A stretch of DNA of 64,000 nt, taken from the NCBI GenBank assembly GCA_963691705.1, contig OY829540.1, positions 46,722,158 through 46,786,157 on the forward strand. The letters are read 5' to 3'. Numbering within the stretch: the first letter of the stretch is position 1; every line of letters starts with the position of its first letter. The stretch is from Viola odorata (Eukaryota; Streptophyta; Magnoliopsida; Malpighiales; Violaceae). Made by a program: the position numbers and the translations under genes. Below the pieces are notes generated by a model, which was not told where the DNA came from, ran no database searches, and was given only the letters and a program-made list of their open reading frames with translations. Below, one piece after another: positions 51,761 to 63,990 of the stretch.

Positions 51761-54700
51761 GACGATAATGTTCCTATGATTAATATCATCGCGGGTGGAG
51801 CACCCTACCTTGATGAAGCTATACAGCTAACGCCCAATTTAGGAGAGAAATGCAAACGAGAAAGCACGCTGGTAAAAAGTGAGGCGATAAGTGCTTTAGA
51901 TAGGATGGTATTGTCCTTCTCAAAAGAAGACAAGATAGGTGTTATTTTCCCATACAACGACGCGCTGGTAGTCACGCCCGTTATCGGTAATCATAGAGTT
52001 AGGAGAACCCTTATTGATAATGGGAGTGCGGTAAATTTGTTCTCGCTTAAGGCATACAACCTAATGAAGCGTCCCGACGGTGAGCTAACGCCTTGTAAAA
52101 AGCCAATAATTGGAGTAGACGGGGTCCCAATCCCGGTAACAGGAATTACATCGCTACTAGTATATTTTAGAGAGGACACATCCAAACGGTCAGAGGAATT
52201 GTTATTCTTGGTTGTAGACTTATCACTGCCCTATAACGCTATACTCGGGTGGCCATACCTCAACCGCTTTGGAGCTGCAATATCGCAAAAACACCTAAGG
52301 ATGAAATATCCTTCATGGGATGGGGTAGTCTCGATTAAAGGAGACCAGAAGTTAGCTGCCGAGTGCTACTTACTCATGACCCAGAAGAGTTGTAATCGTT
52401 ACGTGTGAGTAGCGGATGATCCCTTTGAAGATAGAGAGGAAAAGCGCACTCAGCCAGTAGACAAGATGATGTCAGTCCCCGTTAGCGGAGTCAAGGAAGC
52501 AAACTTTCTGGTTAGTGAAAAATTGAGCTCAGAGGAAAATGCACAGTTAGCTCAATTATTGAACAAGTGCAAAGGAGAATTCGCGTGGAAGCCAGCAGAT
52601 ATGCCTAGAATTTCATGAGAAATAGCAAAACACCGACTAAACGTTGACCCTAACGCTAAGCTTGTTCAGCAAAAACGACGAGTTTTCTCTCCAGAAAAGG
52701 TAGTAGCCATCGAGAAAGAAATATTGAAACTTATGGACGCTGGTTTCATCCGAGAAGTTCAATACCCAACATGGTTGGCTAATCCTGTCTTAGTCCCAAA
52801 ACCTAACGGAGATTGGCGTATGTGCATTGATTTTACTGATTTGAATGACGCCTGTCCCAAAGATTGCTACCCTCTTCCTCGAATCGATCAGTTAGTCGAC
52901 CAAACTGCTAGGTACGCCTATTTAAGCTCGTTAGACGCCAATTCGGGATATCACCAAATCCCTATGGTTGTGGAAGATGAAGAAAAGACTGCCTTCATCA
53001 CTCCAAAGGCCACTTATTGCTATACGGCGATGTCGTTTGGACTGAAAAATGCTGGGGCAACCTTCCAGCGCATGGCAAACAAAGTTTTTGAAAAGCAGAT
53101 TGGAAAAAATGTAGAGGCCTACGTGGACGACATACTAGTCAAAAGCTGAAGCTTTAAGGACCACTTAGCTGACTTGGAAGAAGTCTTCAGTGTGATGAAA
53201 GAATACAAGATGAAGTTGAACCCCCGTAACTGCATGTTTGCATTCCAAACGGGCAAATTCTTAGGCTACGTGGTCAGTCAGAAAGGCATACAGCCTAACC
53301 CTTCGAAGGTAAAGGCTATCCAGGATATGATATCTCCTCAAACCGTCAAGGAAGTACAAAAGCTCACAGGGCGTGTCATCGCATTAGGATGGTTTATTTC
53401 TAAACAAGGTGAAAGATGCCTACCTTTCTTCAAGGTTATCCGCAAGAAAGCCCCCTTCGGATGGACAGAAGAATGCGAGGAAGCGTTTGCCGGCATAAAG
53501 GCCTACCTTTCATCCGACCTGGTGCTAACGAGACCTGAACCGGGTGATGACTTATATTTGTATCTGGGTGTTGCCGACGAGGTGGTCAGTGTTGTCCTCG
53601 TATGAAGCGATAGGCATATTCATCGTCTCTTATTTTTTGTCAGTCACGTACTAAAAGATGTCGAGTTACGGTACGCTCGCATTGAGAAAATAGCGTTTGC
53701 CCTAGTACAGGCAACTCGGAAGATGGATCGGTACTTCCAAGCTCATCTTGTTGTAGTACTCACTGATCAGCCATTGAGGAAAATTTTCAAGAAACCCGAG
53801 TCTTCAGGAAGAATGTTAATTTGGGCAATCGAACTCGAACAATATGGGTTGCAATACAAGGCCAGACCGTCCATTAAAGCCCAAGAGTTAGCAGACTTCA
53901 TAGCAGAGTGCACATTTACACAAGATCCACCGACGGATCCACCAGAAGGGGAGGTAGAGGGCTCAGACCTCCCGTCCCCAGACACATACACTGACTCGTG
54001 GATCATCCACGTGGACGGAGCCAAAAACCAAGAGTTAGCTGGCGCAGGAATGTTCATGACTGGACCCAATGACATGCAGATACGGTACGCCATCAGAATT
54101 TTGCAACCACTGTCCAATAACGCGGCTGAATACAAAGCGTTACTAGCAGGACTCAGGATAGGTAAGAGTTTCTCTGTCGAAACCACACACGACATAGGAA
54201 TGGTGCACGATCCACGACTAAAGATGTGCGGAGACTCTAAAATGATAATAGATCAAGTCTTGGGAAACTCCCAAGCCAAAGAACCTATCATGATCCAATA
54301 GCTCGCAAAAGTGAAGTGTGAGCTGACAGAAATACAGAAAAAATGCACTCAAGTCAGCTTTGAGCATATTCCCCGAGAAGATAACGCTGAGGTTGATAAT
54401 CTTGCTAAAATGGCAGCCAACCTGGAAGCCTCCATACCTAAAGATGTATACTATGGGGAGATACCTGTACCTTCTTTCATGGAAGAACAAGTGTCGCTTT
54501 GCGTGGAAGAAGTGGAGAACGATTGGAGAATCCCTGTTGTAAAATATTTGAAGCATGATGAGTTGCCAGCAGATAACGCCGAAAAAAGGAAAGTTTTGAA
54601 ACAAGCGGCACGATACACATACTACAATGGGGAGCTGATTCGGAGATGTTTCTCCCATCCAGCTGCAAAGTGCATAACGGAGCAGGAAGGCCTCCATACC

Positions 54701-55735
54701 TTGCGAGAAATCCATGAAGGAATACGTGGCATGCACGTGGCTAGTGACACCCTGGCAGCTCAGGTTTTTCGGTCAGGATTCTACTGGCCCACTATTCGTA
54801 GAGATTGTCACAACTTTGTAAAAACCTGTCAGAAATGTCAGGAATACGCTAAGATCCCCCGAAAACCTGCCGTGCAAATTTCAGAGATAGTCGCTCCTTG
54901 CACGTTTGCCAAATGTGGAATAGATATTTTGGGCTCGTTTCCAAAATCCAGGTCTCAATTGAAATTTGTGGTCGTGGCGGTAGACTATTTCACGAAATGG
55001 GCAGAAGTAGAAGCGGTAGCCAACATCACCACTGAAAAAATCTGGCATTTCTTCAAATATCAAGTCATAATGCGATTCGGGATACCTCACATATTGGTCA
55101 GCGAAAATGGAATGAAATTTACCAGCCAATTTTTCAGAAATTAGTGCGCAAAATTTCAGATCGAACAAAGATTCTCTTCCGTAGCGCACCCACAAACCAA
55201 CGGTCAGGCAGAAGTGACCAATCGCCGCATTCTCAGCGGCATCAAAAGAAACCTAGAAGGTTCTAAAAAGAAATGGGCAGACGAACTGCCATACGTGATG
55301 TGGGCCTATCGTATGACCGTCAAAACCAGCACAGGAGAAACTCCTTTCGCGTTAGCCTTCGGCATAGAAGTTGTCGCACCAGTAGAAATTGGCACTTTAA
55401 GCCTCCGAGTGGCATATTTTAAAGAAGAAATAAATGAAAAAAGGTTACGTGCTAACCTTGACGCGCTACCAGAAGTACAAGAGGAGAGTCTTTTGAAAAC
55501 CCTACATTACAAAAGAAAAATGGCACAATATCATAACAGACAAGTCAGAGAACGACTGCTCAAAATGGGAGATTTAGTACTCAGAGACAAGCGAGCGGTA
55601 GGGCAACGCATGGGAAAGCTCAGTCCAAACTGGGACGGGCCGTATCGCGTCACCCGCGTCGTCGGAAAGGGAGCATATCATTTGGAAACACTCGACGGTA
55701 CTCCCTTACAAAACTCTTAGAATATAGCTCGTTTG
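51761..55735 (+). pseudogene. Tat-4 pol: protease, RT, RNase H, integrase
   Basis: Protease Asp-Asn-Gly-Ser near 52020, RT with Tyr-Val-Asp-Asp at about 53120-53131, RNase H (53990-54290), integrase finger (54700-54845) and core (54900-55210), C-terminal segment to about 55735. Stops at about 52406, 52616, 53147, 53603, 54299, 55142 and 55718; most correspond to Arg CGA, Gln CAG or Trp TGG codons changed by C-to-T or G-to-A. In the integrase core the second catalytic Asp (Ser-Asp-Asn-Gly in the relatives) is Glu, near 55100. Confidence 0.92.
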
Positions 55736-55854
55736 AAACTATATCATGCTAGAAACTGATCTCTCCCATTTGATAATGTTAGCATTGCTCTAACGAATGA
55801 ATCAAAAGCATTCCTTGTGCACGTTGTGACTAATAACATACAAATAATAAAGAA

Positions 55855-56905
55855 TGTCAAGAGTGAAAATCCTATCCTTGTGATGGTTGCTCCTAATCAG
55901 ACAGCTCACTAAGACGAGGCACGCCCTGGCATAAACATAGCGTTGGGAGTGAAAATCCTATCCTTATGGCAACCGTGCTAACACAGACGACCTTCTAAGA
56001 CGAGGCACGTCCCAACGCCCCCGGGAGTGAAAATCCTATCCTTGTGGCAACCGTGCTAACACAGACGGCCCACTAAGACGAGGCACGCCCCCACATCCTT
56101 GGGAGTGAAAATCCCATCCTTGTGGTAGTCGTGCTCACATAGACAGACCACTAAGACGAGGCACGCCCCAAGGAGATAGCAACTCCGTCCTGGAAGTGAA
56201 AATCCTATCCTTGTGGCAACCGTGCTCACACAGACGAACCACTAAGACGAGGCACGCTCCAGAGACACGAGGTTTCAACGCCCCTATAGCTACCCGAATT
56301 TTTACTTACGTCACAACTTTGTCGTAATCCTATCCTTGTGCAACCGTGCTAACATAGACGGCCCACTAAGACGAGGCATGCCCCGGCATCCTTGGGAGTA
56401 AAAATCCTATCCTTGTGGTAGTCGTGCTCACATAGACGGACCACTAAGACGAGGCACGCCCCAAGGAGATAGCAACTCTGTCCTGGAAGTGAAAATCTTA
56501 TCCTTGTGGCAACCGTGCTCACACAGACGGACCACTAAGACGAGGCACGCTCCAGAGACGCGAGGTTTCAACGCCCCCGGGAGTGAAAATCCTATCCTTG
56601 TGACAACCGTGCTAACATAGACGGCCCACTAAGACGAGGCACGCCCCGACATCCTTGGGAGTGAAAATCCTATCCTTGTGGTAGTCGTGCTCACATAGAC
56701 AGACCACTAAGATGAGGCACGCCCCAAGGAGATAGCAACTCCGTCCTGGAAGTGAAAATCCTATCCTTGTGGCAACCATGCTCATACAGACGGACCACTA
56801 TGATGAGGCACGCTCCAGAGACGCGAGGTTTCAACGCTTGGAAGTGAAAATCCTATCCTTGTGATGTCTGGTCCTGATTAGACGGCTCACTAAGACGAGG
56901 CACGC
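55855..56905 (+). repeat. Tat-4 pol-proximal minisatellite with higher-order structure
   Basis: Twelve units of about 70-95 bp, each with GTGAAAATCCTATCCTTGTG and ACTAAGACGAGGCACGC. Units 3-5, 6-8 and 9-11 repeat as a three-unit block (about 56026, 56320, 56578), with the second and third units of each block carrying the same private variants, such as GGTAGTCGTGCTCACATAGA and CCAGAGACGCGAGGTTTCAA. Confidence 0.93.
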
Positions 56906-57570
56906 TCCAAGCCGACCGTTGGCATTTGAAATAAAAAGAGATACCCCATCCAGTAACCGAGCAGTTGATACCCGGTGAAGTTGAGCTGGAAAGATGTCTC
57001 TATCGCAACACTAATATCATGGCAAGACCAAACTTAGCAAGGCTAAGCGATCCCCCTAACAACAAAGGGCGGCATCAATCTGTACACGACATGAGCAGAG
57101 ATGATATTGATTCGTCCTCTGAGACATCACCAAAGAAATAATTATAAGGCAGCGTTGGCCATACGACATGTGGAAATAATTCCCTAATTCTCAACAGAGA
57201 AAAGCGCAAAGAGAGATACTGCGGAGAAGTCTATCTTAGAGGCCAAGTTATTGTGGCTATCGTAGAAACACAATGTCTCTAAAGACAGCAATATCTTAAC
57301 AACCCGCATATGATACGTTGTAATAAAGATACGCGCAAACGCCGCGATCGATTAACCGCACAAGGTATGATGACCACATCATCTTGATTTTAGTAATGAT
57401 GTTTACTAACTATATTGTGACACCAATATCATGAAGCAAGATTGGCAAAGAAATCCTAGACAAAAAGGCAACAGTCTAAAGAAAAGCCGATATTGTCAAT
57501 ATTACAAAACATCCTCAAAGGATAGACAAACATATGCCAACAACAAAAATCAAAAAGTAAGACATGAGGC
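56906..57570. other. Tat-4 non-coding spacer before the antisense block
   Basis: About 660 bp, no gene seen. Equivalent to 19026-19566 in Tat-2. Confidence 0.55.
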
Positions 57571-59882
57571 CTAAGAAGTGACTGACGTATTGTCCCCTCC
57601 CTTCCCGACGACCCTTCTGCTATAAAAGTCCTCATCGGTCACGTGCGAGGCCCTTCCATCAAAGTAGTCAGAAAGAACGTCGACCCGAAGGGCGTCTACC
57701 CCATAATGATGCATAAAACCATCCGACATGATCATCGCTCCCTCCTTCATGTACCACCGACATTTCTCAGCAGAAAGGTTAAGCTCGGCAGACAACTCAA
57801 CGTTTCTACGCCTTTCCGACTCTAGCCCAGCCTCTTTCTCAGAAAGGCGTGTGTTTAGAACAACACCCCTATGTTTTTCTTCTTCCAGGGCTAGCTTAGC
57901 GGCCTCTGCCTCTAGTTTAGCGGCCTCTGCCTCTCACTTAGTAGTTTCTGCCTCTTGCTTAGCAACAGTCGCAGCATCCAGAAGCCCCTGACGCTCAATC
58001 GTCAGTCTATCTATCTCCCCTTGTCCGTTTGCTGCCACCTTAGCGTTATCCTCATCCAAGTAATGGAGATGACAGAAGGAAGAGAATAACTGAGAGCGAA
58101 GGAAATTTATACGCTCCTGGTGGCCCTTAGCCAAAAATACATCCCTTTCCCCTTGATGCGACATCATTTGAGCCGCCAGCAGAGATGTAGATGCAAGGGT
58201 AGCGTTATCGCCATCAGTCTTCGAAACTTGAAAAACTTTCTCTCTAAAGGCACTCAAGTTAACCTGATGAGTGGCAAGACTGGGAGGAATGTATGAACTG
58301 AAGCCAACCATCAAATCAGAAGCAGAGCTGCCCCTCGCGGCAGGAGGTGGAGACATAGGAATGAAAGACAAGGTAGGAGGAGAAGGAGGGTGGTTACCAG
58401 AGCCCCCCATGTCAGGAACAAAAGACCCACCCCGCCAAATGCCCCAAAACCCAACATATCCGAGTTAAAGCCCACAGCGGTAGAGGAAGAATGAAGCGGA
58501 GAGTCAACAAAGGTTTGAAGGTCGCCACCAAGGTTAGCACCTTGAGATTGCTCGAGAGGCGCGCCACCTTTCACAGAAATTATCAAAGGAGGATTAACTC
58601 CAGACGACGACGGGCTGTTCTGAAGGTCGTGACGAGTCTTCTTCTGGTGGTTCGCGAGGGAACTTGCAATCGACATATCTTCTTCAGGAAGAGAACGAGC
58701 GGAAGCAGTGCCAATTTCCTAAAGAAACAAAACATAATAAGAAAATTGTAGAGGAACAAAAGAAAGCGGTAGGGGCAATGGATAAAAATACCTGAGTAGT
58801 AGGAGAAATCAAGGGAATTCCGGATGGAATTGTATCAGTAGTCACTTCTGAAGAAGCGGTAGCTTAGGAAAGAGCGGGATGCGCAACGGTTGCTTTTCTG
58901 CTTCTCTTCTTTTTTGTGACACGTGCTCGCGAAGATGACGCTTGAGCAGTGTCGAGAGTGACAGCAACCCCTTGAGAAGGCGGCGCGACCAAAGTAACAG
59001 CTATAGCCCCCTCCTTGGCGATAGCAGCAGCAGCGGCGGCAGCCTCCTCTCTTTTCTTCTGCTCTATTCTCTTTTTCCTCTGAATATATTCAGGCTCCCA
59101 ACCAGGTGGAACCTCTGCATATTTTTGAAAAATGTTAGCGCTAGTCCAGCTGGAGCAACGCAAAGAAAGGAGGGTAAATACTCACTCATTTTACACTCTT
59201 TAACATCCACTCTGTTAGCCACTTTACGAGTATCAATGCTAAAGTCCAGTTGGAGCAGTGTCTTTAGCCAACTATCCTCCGGATCGGAAAGTGGTTTTCT
59301 GCTACCCCAAGCCCCATCTTTAATCTCCTCATTAAAGTCGGTCCTCCACAAGGGTTCGAGCAGGTCAACAATAAAAAATCCTTCTTTTCAGGCAGAAATA
59401 GAAGACTCGAGACCCATAAGTTTCCAGGTAAATGGCTTCAGCGAGTCATCGTCATAACGAGGTGATATCGATATCACCCCTTTACGAGAATACAACTGGA
59501 AAATATTGTGAAGCAACGCTAAGGAAGGGGACTCAATTTCTTTGAACCGGCATAATGTCGCGAAAGCACTAACAATGCAAATTGAGTTAGGACTCAGTTG
59601 AGCCAGATTCAAGTCAGAATCGGCCAACAACAGTTTCACAAGTGGGTCAAGGGGAAGTCGAAACCCATGATTGAACATTTTGGCATACAATATCCTACTA
59701 TTATCAGGCAACTCACTATTAAGGCGAAGCGGCTCAGAAGCAACTCGAACGGAGTAACCCTCAGGAAGTTGAGCATTGAACTCGGCCAATCCACGATGAA
59801 CCAAGGGCAAGGTATAGAGAGAAGTAGGTGTATTGTCAATCTTTTCTTCCCCAACAGACCTTTTAGAATGAGTCCTCGCCAT
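57571..59882 (-). pseudogene. Tat-4 aORF-A: PF04195-like antisense accessory gene
   Basis: Starts at 59882 (Met-Ala-Arg-Thr-His-Ser-Lys-Arg); a longer upstream frame is not supported by the other copies. Exon 1 (59882-59186) encodes the PF04195-like domain with one break near 59388. Intron 1 is 59185-59115 (71 bp, GT-AG). Exon 2 is Lys/Arg/Glu- and Ala-rich and ends with a basic Lys-Lys-Lys-Arg-Ser-Arg segment and a TAG near 58864. Intron 2 is 58791-58719 (73 bp, GT-AG). Exon 3 encodes the Gly/Ser/Pro-rich region and an Ala/Glu coiled coil, with a stop near 57934, then the conserved Trp-Tyr tail and stop at 57571. No 90-bp duplication. Confidence 0.84.
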
Positions 59883-60048
59883 AACTAATAAAAAGAAGGG
59901 AGTAAAAGAAGGAAATGATGTGTGTACCTTTGTCAAAGAAACACCAGGGATCCCAGGACAGAGAAGACGGAGCGGCGTGAGTTATTTTCCAAAAAGAAGC
60001 AACGAGTGAGAAAAGAGATAAAAAAGAAAAAAGGAGGCGAGGAAAAAC

Positions 60049-60066
60049 ATTATATATAACCCTAAA
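60049..60066 (-). promoter_or_regulatory. TATA box of Tat-4 aORF-A
   Basis: Minus strand AGGGTTATATATAATG, about 170 bp before the start at 59882. Confidence 0.7.
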
Positions 60067-60277
60067 GGGGTTAAAAGGCACGACCAGTTGACAACTGACA
60101 CATGGCGAGGTGGCGTGGCGGAAGGACGCGACACGCGCGAAAGACGTAACTTTTGAAAACGGTGAGACGCTTTAGTCCTCGCTACTCCCTAGAAGGCGCA
60201 TGTTTTAAACGCCTCACCGCAAGAAAGACACGTGTCCTCCCTCATCATTACTTTTCAATCGCATTAATTAGGGGATT

Positions 60278-60302
60278 CGCAGCATTTAATGCTCTAAAAA
60301 GT
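60278..60302 (-). promoter_or_regulatory. Conserved palindrome upstream of Tat-4 aORF-A
   Basis: Minus strand CTACTTTTTAGAGC then ATTTAATGCT; same element as in Tat-1 and Tat-2. The surrounding stretch 60067-60536 is otherwise non-coding. Confidence 0.65.
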
Positions 60303-60536
60303 AGCGCCAGCTCTGGCACGCGATCTCAAGAAATGGCGCGTTAGAAGAAGGACGCTAACAAAGCGTAGGCAGCATCAATAACACACCAAAACCCAACGTT
60401 TAAGAAAAGAAGCAACAAAGGTCTCACGACGTCAGAGCATTATTACAGGAAGAACAATGTCAAATGTTTTTAAGGTGCGATTGATTGAAGAATAAAAGAA
60501 ATACAGATAAGAATGAAATAACAATCAAGGGGGGAT

Positions 60537-62737
60537 CTAGGAATCCTTCGCGGCACTCGAGTCACCCGGTAGGGGAGATCGTTGCGCGCCACTATCCTCG
60601 CCGTCACTAGCCTTCTCTCCCTCTAGGGCAGACGAGTCGTCTCTATTTTCATTAACTTTGTCCATTATGGCAGAGGCATAATCGGAAATCTTGGCCGGAT
60701 CAAAGGAATCACTCTCGAAATAGGCTGCGAACCCAAAAGCGAAGGCCTCCAAGACCTTCTTTTTCCACACTCCATCCTCAGTGAAACCCTGGCAAACTCC
60801 TCGTCTCGAGCCAGCATCTCTTCGCGAAAAAGAAGATTTTTCTTCTTTTCCAGTGCTAACTCTGCCTCCAGAACCTCGGCTTTCGCTTTCCCTTTGGATC
60901 TCTCTCTGCTTAGCTCCTTCTGTGACTCGTCTTGAAGACGCATTAGTAACCTCGCTTGGCCTAGCGCCCGGTCAAGCTGCACCTTCTGAGCATACATCGC
61001 GTGAGGAAAATCCCGCAGTTCGTTGTCATAAGCCTCGACTGCATAGTGAAAATAGCGGAAGGCATCTAGAGAATCATTCATAACGTGCCTGTAACGAGCC
61101 CTCGGCGAAAGCTGTAGAAACTTCTCTTTCTCTTTAGAAGAGCTCATCATTTTTCCTATCAAGGGCGCCGTGAATTCGTCTCTTGAGAAGGGATTTGGCA
61201 CCCCTGCAGCGCGAAGACCGTTGACGCCAAACCCTGTCAAATCCATGCGATAGCACGGAGTCCTTTTAGGGCCTTCAAGAGAGAGATTGACCATCGGAGT
61301 CGAAGAAGAGTCTCCAGTACTCACCTCTGAAATAGAAGTAAAAAACAATCGTGGAGGAGCCTTGGGCGGCAACCCAGAAACTGGAGAAGTAGTTACCACC
61401 ACATCTGGAATACAGTGAGAAATCGGAGAGTCAGGAGCGTTAGCTGGTGGAGGGGAATCTGCCACTAACGAGACTTCGGCAGCGATAGGAAGGCTGACAG
61501 TTAGCGCGTTAGTGACTTTCACTGTTTGAGAAGTGCTTGCCACAGAAGAAACGATAGGCGCCACGTTAGCTACTACGTTAGCATGGTTAGAAGAAACCCC
61601 GGTAGCCTACTCGTTTATGTCTACTCTGAGTCTTCTTTCGCTGAAGTGAGGAAGCATGGCAGAGGTTTGGTTTGGTATCCATATCCTTACTGTCGCTGTC
61701 GTTGTCGCTGTCAATTATTCTAATCGCAGACCGACTTAGATTTATACCTCCACGCCGAAGCGGTAGCCAATTGTCAAGAAAACGAGAGGCTTGGGCAGAG
61801 ACGACGCTCCCTCGCCCTCTCCTAACGATTATCTTAGTCTTTCCCCTCTTGGGCGGAACGCTTCGATAATTGGAGCCCCGGGTAGGAGGAGAGGCTGGTA
61901 TAGTTCGGAGCGCCACCACGTTCAAATAAGCATTAGCTCCTCTAGACGATTGGCCATCAGCGTCTTCTGTCAAGGGAACGTGTTAGAGTAATAAACAAAT
62001 CAAGAAGAAAGCATGAAAAAAGACAAACTCACCCATAACGCACTCCTTTAGGAGCTTGTATGAGGCAAACTCCCGAATGCGATAATACGTATTTATATCT
62101 AGCAAGGCGTTAGCTTTATCTAACTCGCTTCTAGACAGCACCACTAGGTTTGCCCAAAGGGGGCCTATAAGCTCTTGATTGAAACCCGAACGCCATAAAC
62201 GGGACAGTAGCTCGAGGATGAAGAAACTATTTTTCCAGTCAGCCACAGCTCCCTCAAAGCCACAAAACCACTGCCAGAACGACTGCACGAACGTGTCATT
62301 CCACCTCGGAGTAATATCGATTAAACAGTTGCGACAGGACATGCTAAAGAATTTGCGAAATAAATTGAGAAATGGGGTAAAAATGTTCTTCAGTTCTTAA
62401 GCGCGAAGGAAGGCATAGACCCCACACCAGGAAGAAGGGGTTATCTGGGTATGATTAAGCTTATGTTCGCGCAGCAATGTTAGTATTGAAGCATGGACTG
62501 GGAAACGAAAACCATAAAGGAACATCTTAAAGTAGACTAGCCTACAATTACCCCACAGTGGATCGTGAAGCCGCATGTCACCCTCAGGAATGGTAGGGTC
62601 ATGTCCAGGGGAAAATTAATATCGTGTTCCTCTAATTCAGCCTTTAAAATCGTATCACACGAGAAGATACTGGCTGTTTGTTCGATTTCTGGATCTATGG
62701 GTCTCCAGAAAATTTGACCGGCTCTACTCCTAACCAT
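60537..62737 (-). pseudogene. Tat-4 aORF-B: antisense accessory gene, decayed
   Basis: Starts at 62737 (Met-Val-Arg-Ser-Arg-Ala). Exon 1 (to 62033) has the PF04195-like domain, with a frameshift near 62605 and a TAA near 62398. The GT-AG intron is 62032-61967 (66 bp); splicing leads into the open frame of exon 2 starting with Asp-Ala-Asp-Gly. Exon 2 has a basic stretch, an acidic Asp-Ser-Asp-Asn segment (about 61720), a stop near 61605, a Pro/Ser-rich part with Gly-Val-Pro-Asn-Pro-Phe-Ser-Arg-Asp-Glu and a coiled coil (about 61050-60790). A final frameshift near 60760 precedes a Phe/Ala-rich and acidic C terminus ending at 60537. Confidence 0.84.
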
Positions 62738-63235
62738 AATAAACCAGTGAACAGAAAATCTGAAAGGATGAAGTGGTACCTTGGAAGGAAAGATCCACAA
62801 GCGAGCCGGCGAAGGGTGGCGGACGGGCAAGTTCTTCCAGAGAAAACAAAGAGAAGAGAAGAGAGAAAATTTAAAATGAGGGCAAAAAGTGTTAGAAAGA
62901 GAAGACGGTCCTTTCTTAAAGGACTAAGTGCCACCGCATTAATTGAGATACCAGTCGTGCGAGGACGCGTGTAAAGGAAGTTGGCCACGTGGAATCATAT
63001 TCAGGGGTTAAAAACAAGCAGTTATTTGCCACAACTTACTAAGCGGCGGTTAATGTTGACCAAGTCAAAACAATCACAGAGCGATTGACTCAGCGAGGCT
63101 AACGTCTTTGCGTTAGCCATCAACAAAATGAAAATACTGACAAGAGAACATGGTGGCAAAAGAAAGAAAAATAGAGAACATCAGTTTATTCATTCAAAGC
63201 CATACAGCATCTACGATGCGCCTAACGCTAGGGCA
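62738..63235 (-). promoter_or_regulatory. Spacer and leader region before Tat-4 aORF-B
   Basis: Non-coding. Minus strand CAAGGTACCACTTC lies about 45 bp before the aORF-B start, as in Tat-3. A CTTTAAGAAAGG stretch near 62910 is at the TATA position but is weak. Confidence 0.55.
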
Positions 63236-63637
63236 CTAATCCTCATCAGGCCAGTATATGTCATAGTAGAAAACATCGTCTTCATCTGAGAGCGGCAGAC
63301 CTCCGTTGAAAGAGGGAAAAAGCTCGTCAACTCTCTTCTCTTGACCTAACAGTGCCGAACCCGACCCTTCCGCAACATCCGTCGTTTCAGAACCAGCGTC
63401 ACGAGAAGAACCCTTTGCTGAAAAATGATTAACATGAGAAGACGGTTCATCACCCTTTCGCGCAGGAGCCGCAGAGAAAGCAGAAGGTGTGTTAGCCGTC
63501 TTAGAAACCTTCCTCTTCGACCTTTCGTGACCTTTGCGGCGAGGGAATCGCCTTTTCAGGCATGAAGGAGAAGGAGGATCATCGAAATTTGGAGAAGTGG
63601 GAGGAGTAGGTGGAGGCTCGTGCTCAGCAATCTCCAT
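63236..63637 (-). CDS. Tat-4 aORF-C: small Pro-rich, basic-acidic accessory protein
   Basis: Intact ORF of about 133 residues. The start at 63637 (Met-Glu-Ile-Ala-Glu) is chosen because it follows the TATA-like box by about 75 bp and matches the length of the other copies; a longer hydrophobic N-terminal extension upstream would read through the promoter. Pro-Pro-Thr-Pro-Pro-Thr-Ser-Pro and Asp-Asp-Pro-Pro, a basic Arg-Arg-Lys-Gly-His-Glu-Arg-Ser-Lys-Arg-Lys patch, a Ser/Ala-rich linker and a C terminus with Phe-Asn-Gly-Gly, Tyr-Tyr-Asp, Trp and an acidic end. Family not recognised. Confidence 0.74.
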   Translation of the reverse strand: MEIAEHEPPPTPPTSPNFDDPPSPSCLKRRFPRRKGHERSKRKVSKTANTPSAFSAAPARKGDEPSSHVNHFSAKGSSRDAGSETTDVAEGSGSALLGQEKRVDELFPSFNGGLPLSDEDDVFYYDIYWPDED

Positions 63638-63707
63638 ATAATGCGAATTGAGGCAATCTGGGTTTAGAAATAAGAAGAAGAAGATGAACAGGAAAAAGGA
63701 GAGAAAC

Positions 63708-63722
63708 TCCATTAAATAGCCG
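63708..63722 (-). promoter_or_regulatory. TATA-like box of Tat-4 aORF-C
   Basis: Minus strand CGGCTATTTAATGGAG, about 75 bp before the start. Confidence 0.65.
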
Positions 63723-63967
63723 TAGCAAAGAGATACTCTGATTTCTTTGCATGCCCCTCGAAGCAATTAATGTGCCTGGAGAACAACAATCATAATTGCA
63801 GAATCCGATCCGGCGCAACCACGCCCGCTCGGAAATTGCGCCAATCAAAAGGCGCCAAAAAACCGCCCAACCACCCACCACTGAGAACGCGGCGCAAGGA
63901 ACGGTTGAACAAAATATTTATGGCTGATTTTCAGAATGCAGTCACTATAGCACTATATCCCGAGAAA

Positions 63968-63990
63968 GACTCATTTTCGGTTGGGTTTAT
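63968..63990 (+). other. Tat-4 internal copy of the LTR-abutting motif
   Basis: ACTCATTTTCGGTTGGGTTT, matching 26004-26027 in Tat-2. The stretch 63723-63967 before it is non-coding. Confidence 0.6.
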
